From JADKFD01 sp050250665 (GTDB lineage: Bacteria > Pseudomonadota > Gammaproteobacteria > Xanthomonadales > SZUA-5), in contig JBFWOF010000027.1 of assembly GCA_050250665.1 (NCBI GenBank), positions 1 through 64,000 on the forward strand: a DNA stretch of 64,000 nt, given 5' to 3'. Both the position numbers and the translations under genes were made by a program. Of the stretch, positions 1 through 8,881 are shown one piece after another; position 1 is the first letter of the stretch; each line of letters starts with the position of its first letter. Below the pieces are notes generated by a model, which was not told the origin of the DNA, made no database searches, and saw nothing but the letters and a program-made list of their open reading frames with translations.

Positions 1-930
1 CAAGATCCTGCGCGATCACAGTAGTTACAGAGCATTCTGAATGTCCGAAAGCTCCTCTTCGCGCCCTTTCAGCTTGTCCTTCGCGACCTTCGCGTCCAGC
101 TTCTGGTCCAGATCCGCCTCACCGCAGGATTGTCGGCCGCCGGTCGCGCCGCAAGGGCGCTCCTACCGGTGAACAACCTGGTCGCGATCATTTCACCGGC
201 AAGCGTGTCGCTACTCTGGAGGGCGCCGCGCTGCGGCGCCGCGTCGTGCGTGGCAAAAGCGGCCGCGCAGGCGCGCGTCCCTCCTCAAAGCCGCTCCGGC
301 CGACTTCTGTGGGTGGCGGGAGACCAAGATCCTGCGCGATCACAGTAGTTACGGAGCATTCTGAATGTCCGAAAGCTCCTCTTCGCGGCCTTTCTGCTTT
401 TCCTTCGCGTCCTTCGCGTCCGGCTTCTGGTCCAGATCCGCCTCACCGCAGGATTGTCGGCCGCCGGTCGCGCCGCAAGGGCGCTCCTACAGGTGAACAA
501 ACCAGTCGCAATCATTTCACCAGCGATCGCGCCGCTGCCCTGGAGGGCGCCGCGCTGCGGCGCCGCTTTGTGCGGGGCAACAGCGGCCGCGCAGGCGCGC
601 GTCCCTCCTCAAAGCCGCTCCGGCCGACTTCTGTGGGTGGCGGGAGACCAAGATACTGCGCAATCACAGTAGTTACTGAGCATTCTGAATGTCCGAAAGC
701 TCCTCTTCGCGCCCTTTCTGCTTTTCCTTCGCGTCCTTCGCGTCCGGCTTCTGGTCCAGCTCCGCCTCAGCGCAGGATTGTCGGCCGCCGGTGGCGCCGC
801 GAGGGCGCTCCTACAGGTGAACGAGCCAGTCGCGATCATTTCACCAGCGATCGCGTTGCTGCCCTGGAGGGCGCCGCTCTTGTGCGGTGCAAAAGCGGCC
901 GCGCAGGCGCGCGTCCCGCTGCAATGTCCA
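1..930. repeat. 324-bp tandem repeat array, about 2.9 copies
   Basis: Three head-to-tail copies begin at 1, 325 and 649. The third loses similarity near 918. Each unit joins several dispersed modules: a D stretch (CTTCGCGTCC 9-mers), a B half palindrome (CGCCGCAAGGGCGCTCCTAC) and a G element rich in GGCGCC. Open frames across it are themselves repeated with the same period and are low-complexity translations, so I call no gene here. The array runs off the left edge, so the copy number is a minimum. Copies differ by scattered substitutions, so they are not recent perfect duplicates. Confidence 0.9.
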
Positions 931-983
931 TGCACCTACGCTGCTAGCATTCGACTTCCATCACTACACAGAGCCTGGGCCGG

Positions 984-2129
984 ATGCGACTGCAAACCAA
1001 ATTGCCGAGGGTGGGGACCACCATCTTCACCGTGATGTCGCAGCTGGCGGCGCAGCATCAGGCGGTCAATCTGGGTCAGGGTTTTCCCGATTTTGAAGGC
1101 CCTGCGGCGCTGCATGAGGCCCTGGCCCGGCATGCGCGCGAGGGCAAGAACCAGTACGCGCCGATGACCGGGATTGCGCCGCTGCGGCAAGCCATCGCCG
1201 CCAAGACCGAGGCGCTGTACGGACGTCGAGTGGATGCCGACAGCGAGATTACCGTGACCAGCGGGGCATCGGAGGCGCTGTTCGCCGCCATCCATGCGGT
1301 CGTGCGTCCGGGCGAAGAGGTGATCATTCTCGACCCTTGCTATGACTGCTACGACCCGGCCATCGAACTGGCCGGCGCGCGCGCCGTGCATGTGCCACTG
1401 AAGGCGCCGAGCTTCTGCGTCGACTGGCAGCGGGTCAAGGACGCCATCACGCCGCACACCCGGGCGATCATCATCAATTCGCCGCACAACCCGACCGGCG
1501 CCACGCTGACCCGCGCCGATCTCTGTGAACTGGCCGATCTGCTGCGCGACAGCGAAATTCTGGTGATCTCCGACGAGGTCTACGAGCACATCATTTTCGA
1601 TGGTCGCAGGCATGAGAGCGTGCTCGGCCATGCTGAGCTCGCCGAGCGCAGTTTCGTGGTTTCGAGTTTCGGCAAGACCTATCACATCACCGGCTGGAAG
1701 GTCGGCTATTGCATAGCGCCGCCGACGCTGTCGGTCGAGTTCCGCAAGGTGCGTCAGTACCTGAGCTTCTGCACCTTCCATCCGGCGCAATGGGCGCTGG
1801 CTGAGTACCTGACAGCCGATCCGCAGCACTATCTGGATTTGCCCGCCTTCTACCAGGCCAAGCGCGATCATTTTGCCCGCGCGCTGGCGCCGTCGCGGTT
1901 CAAGCTGCTGCCGGTTGAAGGTGCCTATTTTCAGTTGGCCGACTATTCGGCCATCAGCGACGAGGACGACCAGAGCTTCAGCCGCAGGCTGATCGAGCAG
2001 CACGGCATCGCCGCCATTCCGATGTCTGCCTTCTACGAATCGCCGCCGGATCAGCGGCTGGTGCGCTTCTGCTTCGCCAAGACCACCGCCACCCTGGATG
2101 CCGCAGCGGAGTTGCTATGCGCGATCTGA
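984..2129 (+). CDS. Methionine/kynurenine-type aminotransferase (YbdL-like, PLP-dependent)
   Basis: A class I/II aminotransferase of 381 aa, the usual length. It opens with the family-typical stretch TKLPRVGTTIFTVMSQLA and then NLGQGFPDF. The Schiff-base lysine is K231 in SSFGKTYHITGWK, and the substrate-binding NSPHNPTG motif is present. YbdL-like enzymes transaminate methionine, aromatic amino acids or glutamine onto 2-oxo acids in the cytosol, including 4-methylthio-2-oxobutyrate in methionine salvage. The stop lies 10 nt inside the following omega-amidase gene, so the two are almost certainly co-transcribed. The pairing points to a glutamine or methionine transaminase whose 2-oxo amide product is removed by the partner. 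The family is sure; the exact amino donor is inferred. Confidence 0.9.
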   Translation: MRLQTKLPRVGTTIFTVMSQLAAQHQAVNLGQGFPDFEGPAALHEALARHAREGKNQYAPMTGIAPLRQAIAAKTEALYGRRVDADSEITVTSGASEALFAAIHAVVRPGEEVIILDPCYDCYDPAIELAGARAVHVPLKAPSFCVDWQRVKDAITPHTRAIIINSPHNPTGATLTRADLCELADLLRDSEILVISDEVYEHIIFDGRRHESVLGHAELAERSFVVSSFGKTYHITGWKVGYCIAPPTLSVEFRKVRQYLSFCTFHPAQWALAEYLTADPQHYLDLPAFYQAKRDHFARALAPSRFKLLPVEGAYFQLADYSAISDEDDQSFSRRLIEQHGIAAIPMSAFYESPPDQRLVRFCFAKTTATLDAAAELLCAI

Positions 2130-2920
2130 GCATCGCCCTGATACAGGCATCCACGGTCTGGCACGATGCCCGCGCCAACCGTGAGCTATATGGGACCCAG
2201 GTGCTGGGCTTTGCGGGTCGCGCCGATCTGATTGTCCTGCCGGAGACCTTCCTGTCTGGCTTCTCCAATGATGCGATTGCTCAGGCTGAAGCCATGGATG
2301 GCGCCAGTGTCCGCTGGATGCGGGATCTCGCACGTGAAGTGGGTGCGGTGATCACCGGCAGTCTGGTCATCCGCGAGGACGAACGTGTCTACAACCGACT
2401 GATCTGGGCGCGCCCTGATGGCAGCATCAGTCATTACGACAAGCGTCATCTGTTCCGCATGGCTGCCGAGCATGAGCGCTACGCCGGCGGCAGGGAACGC
2501 CTGATCGTGGAGCTGGCCGGATGGCGCATCTGTCCGCTGGTCTGCTACGACCTGCGTTTTCCGGTCTACATCCGCAATCGTTTCGATCCGGCCAGCCAGC
2601 GTCTGGACTACGATCTGGCACTGTTCGTGGCCAACTGGCCGAGCCCGCGCCGACATGCATGGCGCACCCTGTTGCGGGCGCGGGCCATCGAAAATCTGGC
2701 CTACTGCGTCGGCGTCAACCGGGTGGGTACCGACGGCAACCAGATTCACTATGCCGGCGACAGCGTGGCCCTGGATTTTCTAGGAGAACCACTGGTCGAG
2801 CTGGGCAGCGAGCCTGGCGTGGTGACCACCGTGCTCTCGGCCGACAAGCTGCAAGCTCATCGCGAACGCTTTCCGGCATGGCTGGATGCAGATCAGTTCA
2901 CGCTGGATCTGCTTCGATAG
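2117..2920 (+). CDS. Omega-amidase, nitrilase superfamily (YafV-like)
   Basis: A carbon-nitrogen hydrolase of 267 aa with the full catalytic triad of the superfamily: E43 in LPETF, K109 in YDKRHLFRM and C143 in VCYDLRFP. YafV/Nit2-type omega-amidases hydrolyse 2-oxoglutaramate or 2-oxosuccinamate to the free dicarboxylate plus ammonia, which pulls glutamine transaminase reactions forward. It starts inside the 3' end of the upstream aminotransferase gene, which supports translational coupling and a shared pathway. Asparaginase- or carbamoylase-type activity is less likely given this neighbour. The region downstream is repeat-filled, so the operon probably ends here. Confidence 0.9.
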   Translation: MRDLSIALIQASTVWHDARANRELYGTQVLGFAGRADLIVLPETFLSGFSNDAIAQAEAMDGASVRWMRDLAREVGAVITGSLVIREDERVYNRLIWARPDGSISHYDKRHLFRMAAEHERYAGGRERLIVELAGWRICPLVCYDLRFPVYIRNRFDPASQRLDYDLALFVANWPSPRRHAWRTLLRARAIENLAYCVGVNRVGTDGNQIHYAGDSVALDFLGEPLVELGSEPGVVTTVLSADKLQAHRERFPAWLDADQFTLDLLR

Positions 2921-3494
2921 CTCATATCGTAAGTCATTGAGTTTGCATGCCCCGGCAATAGCCGGCTTTTGTAGCCCGAAGTGCGCGCAGCGCTCTCCGG
3001 GCGGTGATGCGGAAGAGCCCCGGTGAGCCGCTGCGCGGCACCCTCGGCCTACGGGCTATTGATGCTTCATTGCGAGGAGCGCGCCTTCGGCCGCGAGCGC
3101 AGCGTGGCGGGACGAAGCAATCCAGGGTATCGCCGCACGCCGCTGGATTGCTTCCCCCGGATCAAGTCCGGGGTCGCAATGACGCCGGGGGACATGGCCC
3201 GTGGGCAGTGTCGGACCGACACCGGTGGCTCTCCATGAACCCATATCGTAACGTGTTGATTTCTGGGCGATGGTGTAGGTTGGTCTAAGCGCAGCGTGCC
3301 CAACACCAGCGTCCATTGTTGGGCACGCTGCGCTTTGCCCAACCTACAGTTCATGGCGCTTGGGCAGCTTTGGGCCGAAACAGGTGACTCGCAATGACGC
3401 ATGCTCATGTTCCTGACCGGAATCCCGATTTGCCGCACTCTCAACCAGCAACCGACAACCAACAACCAACAACCAACAACCAACTCTTCCCCCG
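2921..3494. repeat. Intergenic mosaic of modules F, A, C, H and a heptamer tract
   Basis: No gene is visible in this 574-bp gap. Reading left to right it holds an H-like fragment near 2925, module F (2972-3057), an A palindrome with a CCCCGGATCAAGTCCGGGG arm (3067-3186), module C (about 3192-3230), module H (3236-3256), a GTTGGGCACGCTGCG inverted pair (about 3262-3345), a second C copy (about 3350-3400) and a tract of (ACAACCA)n heptamers (3430-3485). The F copy matches an inverted one at 20036-20115. Confidence 0.85.
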
Positions 3495-3758
3495 TCAGGG
3501 TCGCAACTTGAACGGTGGATTCTCGTTCAATCGGCCGTCTGTTTCGATCACGGCAAAGTTCTTGCGATCGCCGTCAAGGACGATCGGCACGGCTTCCTGG
3601 AACATCGGTTTGCGGACGTATTTCAGTTCCCAGCCGAAATGTTCGAGGCTGCGCAGGGTTTCGATCTGCGAGGGGTTGAGCAGGCGCTCAAGCACCCGGC
3701 TGGGCGGCGGCGGCTGCCCCTGTCGGCGTTCGCGTTCCGGCACACGACCTCCCGGCAA
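3495..3758 (-). CDS. Conserved small protein of unknown function
   Basis: An 87-aa cytosolic protein with no signal peptide or membrane segment. The first 25 residues are basic and proline-rich. The conserved-looking body reads LNPSQIETLRSLEHFGWEL, then a basic-hydrophobic strand (YVRKPMFQEAVPIVLDGD), and ends NENPPFKLRP. I recognise this layout from short uncharacterised gammaproteobacterial proteins with a closing N/D-P-x-F-x-L-R motif, but I know no assigned function. It is transcribed in the same direction as the DUF349 and TraB-like genes upstream, across a 73-nt gap. The start is uncertain; the conserved part alone needs only about 65 residues. Confidence 0.65.
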   Translation of the reverse strand: MPGGRVPERERRQGQPPPPSRVLERLLNPSQIETLRSLEHFGWELKYVRKPMFQEAVPIVLDGDRKNFAVIETDGRLNENPPFKLRP

Positions 3759-3831
3759 CAGCCTCTGTGGACGTTGCCGACATGGTCCGACAGCACAGAT
3801 CGAATTTCAAGGCTTTGTGAATTCGGGGCGG

Positions 3832-6504
3832 CTAGCCGCCCAATGCCTCCAGCGCGCGCTGCCGGCGTGCGGCCAGTCGCTTGCGGTCCTCCGAGCTGAT
3901 CGGCCCGGTTGACCACCAGCGCATGTCCAGGGCGGCGCGTTCGGTCCTGGGGTCGGTGGACTGGCCGCTGCTCATGCGCGCAGACAGCTTCTCCACCTGC
4001 AGGTTCATGCGCGCGGCCTGCTGCTCGGTCGGCGAATCCACGCCCGCCAGAAACTCGTATTCCAGCAGCAGTTTCTCGGCTTCGGCCAGCTGCTGCGAGG
4101 TCAGCTGCTGGCGGTTCTCATCGCTGGCCTGCTCCAGCCGCGCCAGTCGCAGGCCCAGGCTGCTGACGAGAGTGCTGTCCAGTCCCGACAGCGCACTCTG
4201 GACTTCGGCCAGGGCTGCCGCTGCATCCGTACCCTGCAGCCAGTCGGCTTCGATCACATCCAGCTTCTGGGCCAGTTCCACGGCATGCTGCTCGCGCGCT
4301 GCCAGTTCGGCACTGCGTCGCTTTGCGGCGCTCTTCTGGGCCGCGGTCAGGGCGGCGTCGTAACCGCGCTCGAGTTCGCGCGGACGCTTGGGGTCGGCGC
4401 GCCATGCTGATTCGATACGCTCGATCTCGGCCTCGACATGGGTGGCATCAAGTTCACTCTCGGCGACGGTCTTGAGTTCGTCGATCAAGGCCTGTGCCGA
4501 GGCGCGCTCGGCATCGCGCTCGGCATCCACCGCCTTCAGCTCTTCATTGCGCTGGTTGAACAGCGGGTCGACCAGATCGCGAAACTCCTGCCACAGCGCC
4601 TGATCGGTCTTGTGCGAGCCCTTGCCCAGCGTCTGCCAGCGTTTCTGCGCCGACTTGGCCAGATCCAGCGCTGCATCCAGTTCGGCATGGGCGAGTTGCC
4701 GCCGCAGCTGGTTGATCAGTTTCTGTTTCTCCTCGGCGACGGCGTTGAAGCGGGCGTCGATGGCCGCCGAGCAGGCTTCCATGAGTTGCTTCAGCTGCTT
4801 GCCGATTTCGCCGCGCTGACGCGGATCCACCTCGTCGGCGCGGCGCAGGCGATCGCCGGCTTCACGCTTGAGCGTCAACAGCTGACTGACCTCGGTGTTC
4901 TCCGCCGCCAGTTCTTCGCGCGCTCTTTCGATGAAGGCGCCGAAATCCTCACTGCGCTTGCCGCGCACTTCCTTGCGTTTCTCGAAATAGCCGCGCGCCG
5001 GCTCCAGTGCCTTGTGGCAGAGGAAGCGGAAGCGCTTGGCCAGACCGGATTCGCTGACCGGTGCACTCGGGTCGGCTTCGCTGTCATCGATGCGCTTCCA
5101 GGCCTGCTTCAGTTCAGCCACGCGGTTGGCCAGCGCGTCGGGATGCATGCCGCTGCCGATCAGCGCTTCAACGTCCTCGCACAGGCGCAGCCGCACCTTG
5201 TTGTCGGACCAGCGCTGCCAGCGCGACAGTTTCTCGATGCCCGGTTCCAGTTCCGAGAGCTGCCGATTGAAGGCGCGGGCAGCGCCGGCGGGCAGTGCAT
5301 CGATGGCGCTGCGGGCCTCGGCACGGGCAGCTCGCGCGGCGCTCAACTGGCCGTCTTCCACGGCCTTCGCGGCTTTCTCGATGGCCTTCGAGGCCAGCGT
5401 GCGGGCCTGCTCCAGTTCGGCCTCAAGGGCCTTGGCGCTTTCGCGCAGTGTGGCCATCCGGGCCTGGAAGGCCGCTTGCAATACTTCAGCCTCGGCACTG
5501 CCCGGGCTGTCCTGCCAGGCGCTGTGCCAGCGGCGCTCGAGCGCATCCAGATCGGCCGTCGGCACGGTTTGGTCCAGCGCTTCGGCGCGGGCGCACAGAT
5601 CCGCAAGCCGGGTGTCCGGGGCGGCAGCGACCGCTTCGGCCACTGCCGGCAGTGATTCCGGCGCGGGCTCTGGGGTTTCTGCGGGCGCCTCGATGGCGGC
5701 CTCGGCAATCGGCGCTTCCTCACCGATGTGGGAAATCGCATGAAGCGCGGCCTTGAGCGTTTGCACCGCGCCTTCGAAACGGCGGTCGAAGCGCTCGTCG
5801 ATCTTCGCGCGCAAGGCTGGCCATTCGGCTTCGGCCTTGGCCACCATTTCCGCCGTGCCAGCATTTGGATGACGCAGTTGCTGCTCCAGGCCCAGGCACA
5901 GGGCTTCGGCTTTTGCGATCAGCGCCTGGGCCTCGCCAGCGGCGTACTTGTCGGCATCCAGGCGCTCGCGAATGGCGCGATAGAGGCGCTTGTCGCGGGT
6001 GCGTGCATGTGCTGCCAGCCGCTCCAGCGTCGGCGTGGCCGTGACTCGCGCCAGCAAGGCCAGTCGCAGATCGGCATCACTGTCTTCGAGCACGCGATCG
6101 GCAATGAAGCCCAGGCGGGTGCAGCGTTCCAGCGCGGCCGCGCGCAGCTCGGCCTCCGGCGCACGTCTGGCCACCTGTTCCAGCAGCGCCTGTTCCTCGA
6201 CCAGTCCCAGCGCCCGGCGACGTTCGGCGATCGGCGCACTGCCGGCCAACAGGTCGACCAGTCTTGCCCGGGCACGCTCACGAACGCCGGCGTCGGCGTC
6301 ATTGCTCATGCGATCGGCCACCAGCGTCAGATCGTCGATACGTTCCAGCGCGGCCCGACGCACCGGCGCTTCCGGATCATTTCGAAGGATTTGCGGCAAC
6401 TCAGGCAGCAGCGCCGGATCGCGTGAATGGGCGACGGCCTCGGCACGCTTGGCAGCGTTGCGCGATTGCCACGCGGGTTTGGACAGAAAGGAGAAAAGGC
6501 TCAT
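3832..6504 (-). CDS. DUF349 domain-containing protein
   Basis: A very large (890 aa) acidic, helical cytosolic protein. The first 200 or so residues look like HEAT-type helical repeats (VRRAALERID, LRAAALERCTRLGF). The rest is a series of helical DUF349 units, with recurrent W-x-x-A/L motifs such as RRWHSAWQDS, RWSDNK and KRWQTLGKGS. The biochemical role of DUF349 proteins is not established as far as I know. A longer frame extends 40 residues upstream, but the start chosen here (MSLFSFLSKP) overlaps the stop of the TraB-like gene by one base in a TGATG arrangement, the usual sign of translational coupling. The family call is firm; no function is assigned. Confidence 0.88.
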   Translation of the reverse strand: MSLFSFLSKPAWQSRNAAKRAEAVAHSRDPALLPELPQILRNDPEAPVRRAALERIDDLTLVADRMSNDADAGVRERARARLVDLLAGSAPIAERRRALGLVEEQALLEQVARRAPEAELRAAALERCTRLGFIADRVLEDSDADLRLALLARVTATPTLERLAAHARTRDKRLYRAIRERLDADKYAAGEAQALIAKAEALCLGLEQQLRHPNAGTAEMVAKAEAEWPALRAKIDERFDRRFEGAVQTLKAALHAISHIGEEAPIAEAAIEAPAETPEPAPESLPAVAEAVAAAPDTRLADLCARAEALDQTVPTADLDALERRWHSAWQDSPGSAEAEVLQAAFQARMATLRESAKALEAELEQARTLASKAIEKAAKAVEDGQLSAARAARAEARSAIDALPAGAARAFNRQLSELEPGIEKLSRWQRWSDNKVRLRLCEDVEALIGSGMHPDALANRVAELKQAWKRIDDSEADPSAPVSESGLAKRFRFLCHKALEPARGYFEKRKEVRGKRSEDFGAFIERAREELAAENTEVSQLLTLKREAGDRLRRADEVDPRQRGEIGKQLKQLMEACSAAIDARFNAVAEEKQKLINQLRRQLAHAELDAALDLAKSAQKRWQTLGKGSHKTDQALWQEFRDLVDPLFNQRNEELKAVDAERDAERASAQALIDELKTVAESELDATHVEAEIERIESAWRADPKRPRELERGYDAALTAAQKSAAKRRSAELAAREQHAVELAQKLDVIEADWLQGTDAAAALAEVQSALSGLDSTLVSSLGLRLARLEQASDENRQQLTSQQLAEAEKLLLEYEFLAGVDSPTEQQAARMNLQVEKLSARMSSGQSTDPRTERAALDMRWWSTGPISSEDRKRLAARRQRALEALGG

Positions 6505-7733
6505 CAGCTCAACCTGCGGAATAATTCGATACCGGTGAGATAGACACCAATGCCGGTGAAGGCATTGGTCAGAAAAAAGACCAGCAGGGTGCGGGCGACG
6601 CGGTTCTTCCACCAGCCGCGCCACTCCTTCAGATCATCCCGCAGCGCTTCAAAGTCGGCGACTCGCGGTTTGCGTATCCAGACTTCGGCGCCGGCGCTGA
6701 ACATGCCGGATGCCAGGGCCGGATGCAGGACCGTGAGCGGCGCGGACAGGAAGGCGGCGAGCAGACTCAACGGATGTCCGCCGGCGACCAGTGCGCCCAG
6801 GGCGGCGAAGCCTCCGGTGGCGAAGACGTAATAGGACACCAGATCTCGGCCGACGTCGGCACCCTTGCTGAAGGCCCAGATGAAGCCGCCCACCAGGATG
6901 GCGATCACCAGATAACCGATCAGCTTCGGCCAGATGCTCGGCGGCGGCAGCGCCTTCAGCGTCTCCAGGGTTTCAGTGTCACCGGCATCCTTGCCTTCCA
7001 GCGCACGGGCGAGACCGGCCAGATGTCCGGCGCCAACCACCGCCAGGACTTTCTGTCCAGGCCGGCTGACTTCGCGCAAGCGGGCGGACATGTAGCGGTC
7101 GCGTTCGACGATCAGGGCGTGGTGCAGGGGCTTGCTCTGGCGCGCGAACTCATCGAAGGTGTTGGTGAGGATGTCGCCTTCCTTGAGCTTCTCTATATCA
7201 GCCTCGGTGATCTCGTCGCTGCTGATGGCGCTGGCGACCAGGCCGCCGACGATGCTCATCTTGTCGAAGAAGCCGACCGCGGCATAGGCGCGTTTGAGGG
7301 TGACGCCGACATCACGGTCGATCAGTTCGACCGGTGTGCCGTGTTCGGCCGCGCTGAGGCAGGCCGCCTTCAGTTCCGCGCCCGGTTCCACCCCAAACTG
7401 TTCGGCCAGCCGCCGCTGGTAGGCGCCCAGCGCCAGATTCGCCGCCAGCATGCCGGCCTTGCCCTCCTTGACGATCTTGAACAGATCGACGCTGCGCCAG
7501 TCGTCCGGCTTCAGCAGCGAGTGATGGCGATGCTCGTCGAGCTCGACCGTCACCAGATCGAAGTCGCGGCTGCCGATCAGGTGGCGCACGGCATCGACGC
7601 TGGCCTTGGAGACATGCGCTGTGCCAAGCAGGGTGTAGTCGATGTCGCCCACGCGTACTTCGATCAGCGGCTGGCCGTCGAAAGCGCTGTAGTCGGCGGG
7701 GGCATCGGCAACAGCGTTGGTTTCTGGAGTCAA
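6504..7733 (-). CDS. TraB/PrgY-family membrane protein
   Basis: A 409-aa protein. The N-terminal 250 residues carry the TraB signature, with LLGTAHVSKAS near residue 36, ELDEHRH near 66 and AVVGAGHLAGL near 230. These histidine/glutamate motifs suggest a metalloprotease-like fold. The C-terminal third has four likely membrane segments, around IGYLVIAILVGGFIWAF, YYVFATGGFAALGALVAG, LSLLAAFLSAPLTV and LLVFFLTNAFTGIGVYL. The family is named for Enterococcus pheromone shutdown proteins; its role in Proteobacteria is unknown. Its stop codon shares a base with the start of the DUF349 gene, so the two form a coupled pair with TraB first. Confidence 0.88.
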   Translation of the reverse strand: MTPETNAVADAPADYSAFDGQPLIEVRVGDIDYTLLGTAHVSKASVDAVRHLIGSRDFDLVTVELDEHRHHSLLKPDDWRSVDLFKIVKEGKAGMLAANLALGAYQRRLAEQFGVEPGAELKAACLSAAEHGTPVELIDRDVGVTLKRAYAAVGFFDKMSIVGGLVASAISSDEITEADIEKLKEGDILTNTFDEFARQSKPLHHALIVERDRYMSARLREVSRPGQKVLAVVGAGHLAGLARALEGKDAGDTETLETLKALPPPSIWPKLIGYLVIAILVGGFIWAFSKGADVGRDLVSYYVFATGGFAALGALVAGGHPLSLLAAFLSAPLTVLHPALASGMFSAGAEVWIRKPRVADFEALRDDLKEWRGWWKNRVARTLLVFFLTNAFTGIGVYLTGIELFRRLS

Positions 7734-7990
7734 GGTGAGCTTAGTCCTGCGCGGCTGCGCCGATTGTGGGTTTTCGGGGTGTTCCTGGCGTCTTTTGCAG
7801 GTCCCGAGCGTTGTAGGTCACGTTGGCTGCGCAGCAGGCTACGTGACATCACCGACCTGCCGCCACACGGCAACCGGCACCGCAGCCAAGCTGACCGGCG
7901 CTCGCCCGGGCCGCGAAGCATGTCACGTTGCCCTTGGCGCGGGCAACGTGTACTGGCGGCCTGGCGTCCGTTCCTGCTGCCATGTGCGGA
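7734..7990. repeat. Intergenic region with a module E palindrome
   Basis: About 257 bp between two genes on the minus strand. A module E copy (GTAGGTCACGTTG..GCTACGTGAC) lies at about 7814-7850. A related CACGTTGCCC/GGGCAACGTG inverted pair lies at about 7922-7952. No open frame here looks like a gene. Confidence 0.7.
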
Positions 7991-8881
7991 TCAGGGCGTA
8001 CGGAAGCGCCGGGTCAGATCGCCGTAGGCGTCGATACGCCGGTCGCGCAGGAAGGGCCAGATGCGGCGCACGTTCTCGCTGCGCTTGAGATCGACGTCGG
8101 CCAGCAGCAGCTCATCCTGATCACTGCTGGCGCTGGCCAGGAACTCGCCCTGCGGCCCGGCCACAAAGCTGTGTCCCCAGAACTGGATGCCTGCACCCAG
8201 ACCCGTGGGGTCGGCCTCGAAACCGGTGCGGTTGCAGCTCAGCACCGGCAGGCCGTTAGCCACCGCGTGGCCGCGCTGGCTGATGATCCAGGCCTGCTGT
8301 TGACGCTGTTGCTCGGCCTGATCGTCGCGTGGATCCCAGCCGATGGCCGTGGGATAGAGCAGCATCTCGGCGCCGGCCAGCGCCATCAGGCGGGCGGCTT
8401 CCGGATACCACTGGTCCCAGCAGACCAGCACGCCCAGCCGACCGACGGCCGTGTCCACCGGCTCAAAGCCGAGGTCGCCGGGCGTGAAGTAGAACTTCTC
8501 CATGAAGCCCGGATCGTCGGGAATATGCATCTTGCGATACCGACCGGCGATGCGGCCATCGGCATCGAAGACCACGGCGGTGTTGTGATACAGCCCGGCT
8601 GCACGACGCTCGAACAGCGAAGCGACCAGCACCAGCCCGTGCTTCGCCGCCAGCGCCGAGAGGCGCTCGGTGCTTGGCCCGGGAATGGTCTCGGCCCGAT
8701 CGAATTCATTCACATCCTGGTGTTGGCAGAAATAGGCGCCGTTGTGCAGTTCCTGCAGCAACACCAGACGTGCGCCGGCGGCGGCGGCTTCGGCCACGCG
8801 CTGTTCAATACGGCCGAGATTGGCATCAACACTGCCCTGGTCACGATCCTGCACCAGGGCTACCTTCAACGCTGAACTCAA
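7991..8881 (-). CDS. aguB: N-carbamoylputrescine amidase
   Basis: A nitrilase-superfamily amidohydrolase (296 aa) that converts N-carbamoylputrescine to putrescine, CO2 and ammonia in the agmatine route. The triad is visible: E in LLQELHNGAYF, K in YRKMHIPDD and C in VCWDQWYPEA. The sequence DDPGFMEKFYFTPGDLGF is typical of AguB. I chose a TTG start because it is 7 nt from a strong GGAAGGAG and overlaps the aguA stop as TTGA. An ATG 36 nt further upstream is possible but lies deep in aguA. It is the last gene of the unit with aguA, whose product supplies its substrate. Confidence 0.93.
   Translation of the reverse strand: MSSALKVALVQDRDQGSVDANLGRIEQRVAEAAAAGARLVLLQELHNGAYFCQHQDVNEFDRAETIPGPSTERLSALAAKHGLVLVASLFERRAAGLYHNTAVVFDADGRIAGRYRKMHIPDDPGFMEKFYFTPGDLGFEPVDTAVGRLGVLVCWDQWYPEAARLMALAGAEMLLYPTAIGWDPRDDQAEQQRQQQAWIISQRGHAVANGLPVLSCNRTGFEADPTGLGAGIQFWGHSFVAGPQGEFLASASSDQDELLLADVDLKRSENVRRIWPFLRDRRIDAYGDLTRRFRTP

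Noticed and set aside
1..930. CRISPR array
   Set aside because: The unit is 324 bp with no short repeat/variable spacer alternation, and no cas genes are present.
246..947. Open frame of 233 codons across the left tandem repeat
   Set aside because: Its product repeats with the 324-bp DNA period and is Arg/Ala/Pro-rich low complexity; it is a translation of the repeat array.
4438..5655. 405-codon plus-strand frame opposite the DUF349 gene
   Set aside because: Shadow of the minus-strand DUF349 coding region; no domain recognisable.
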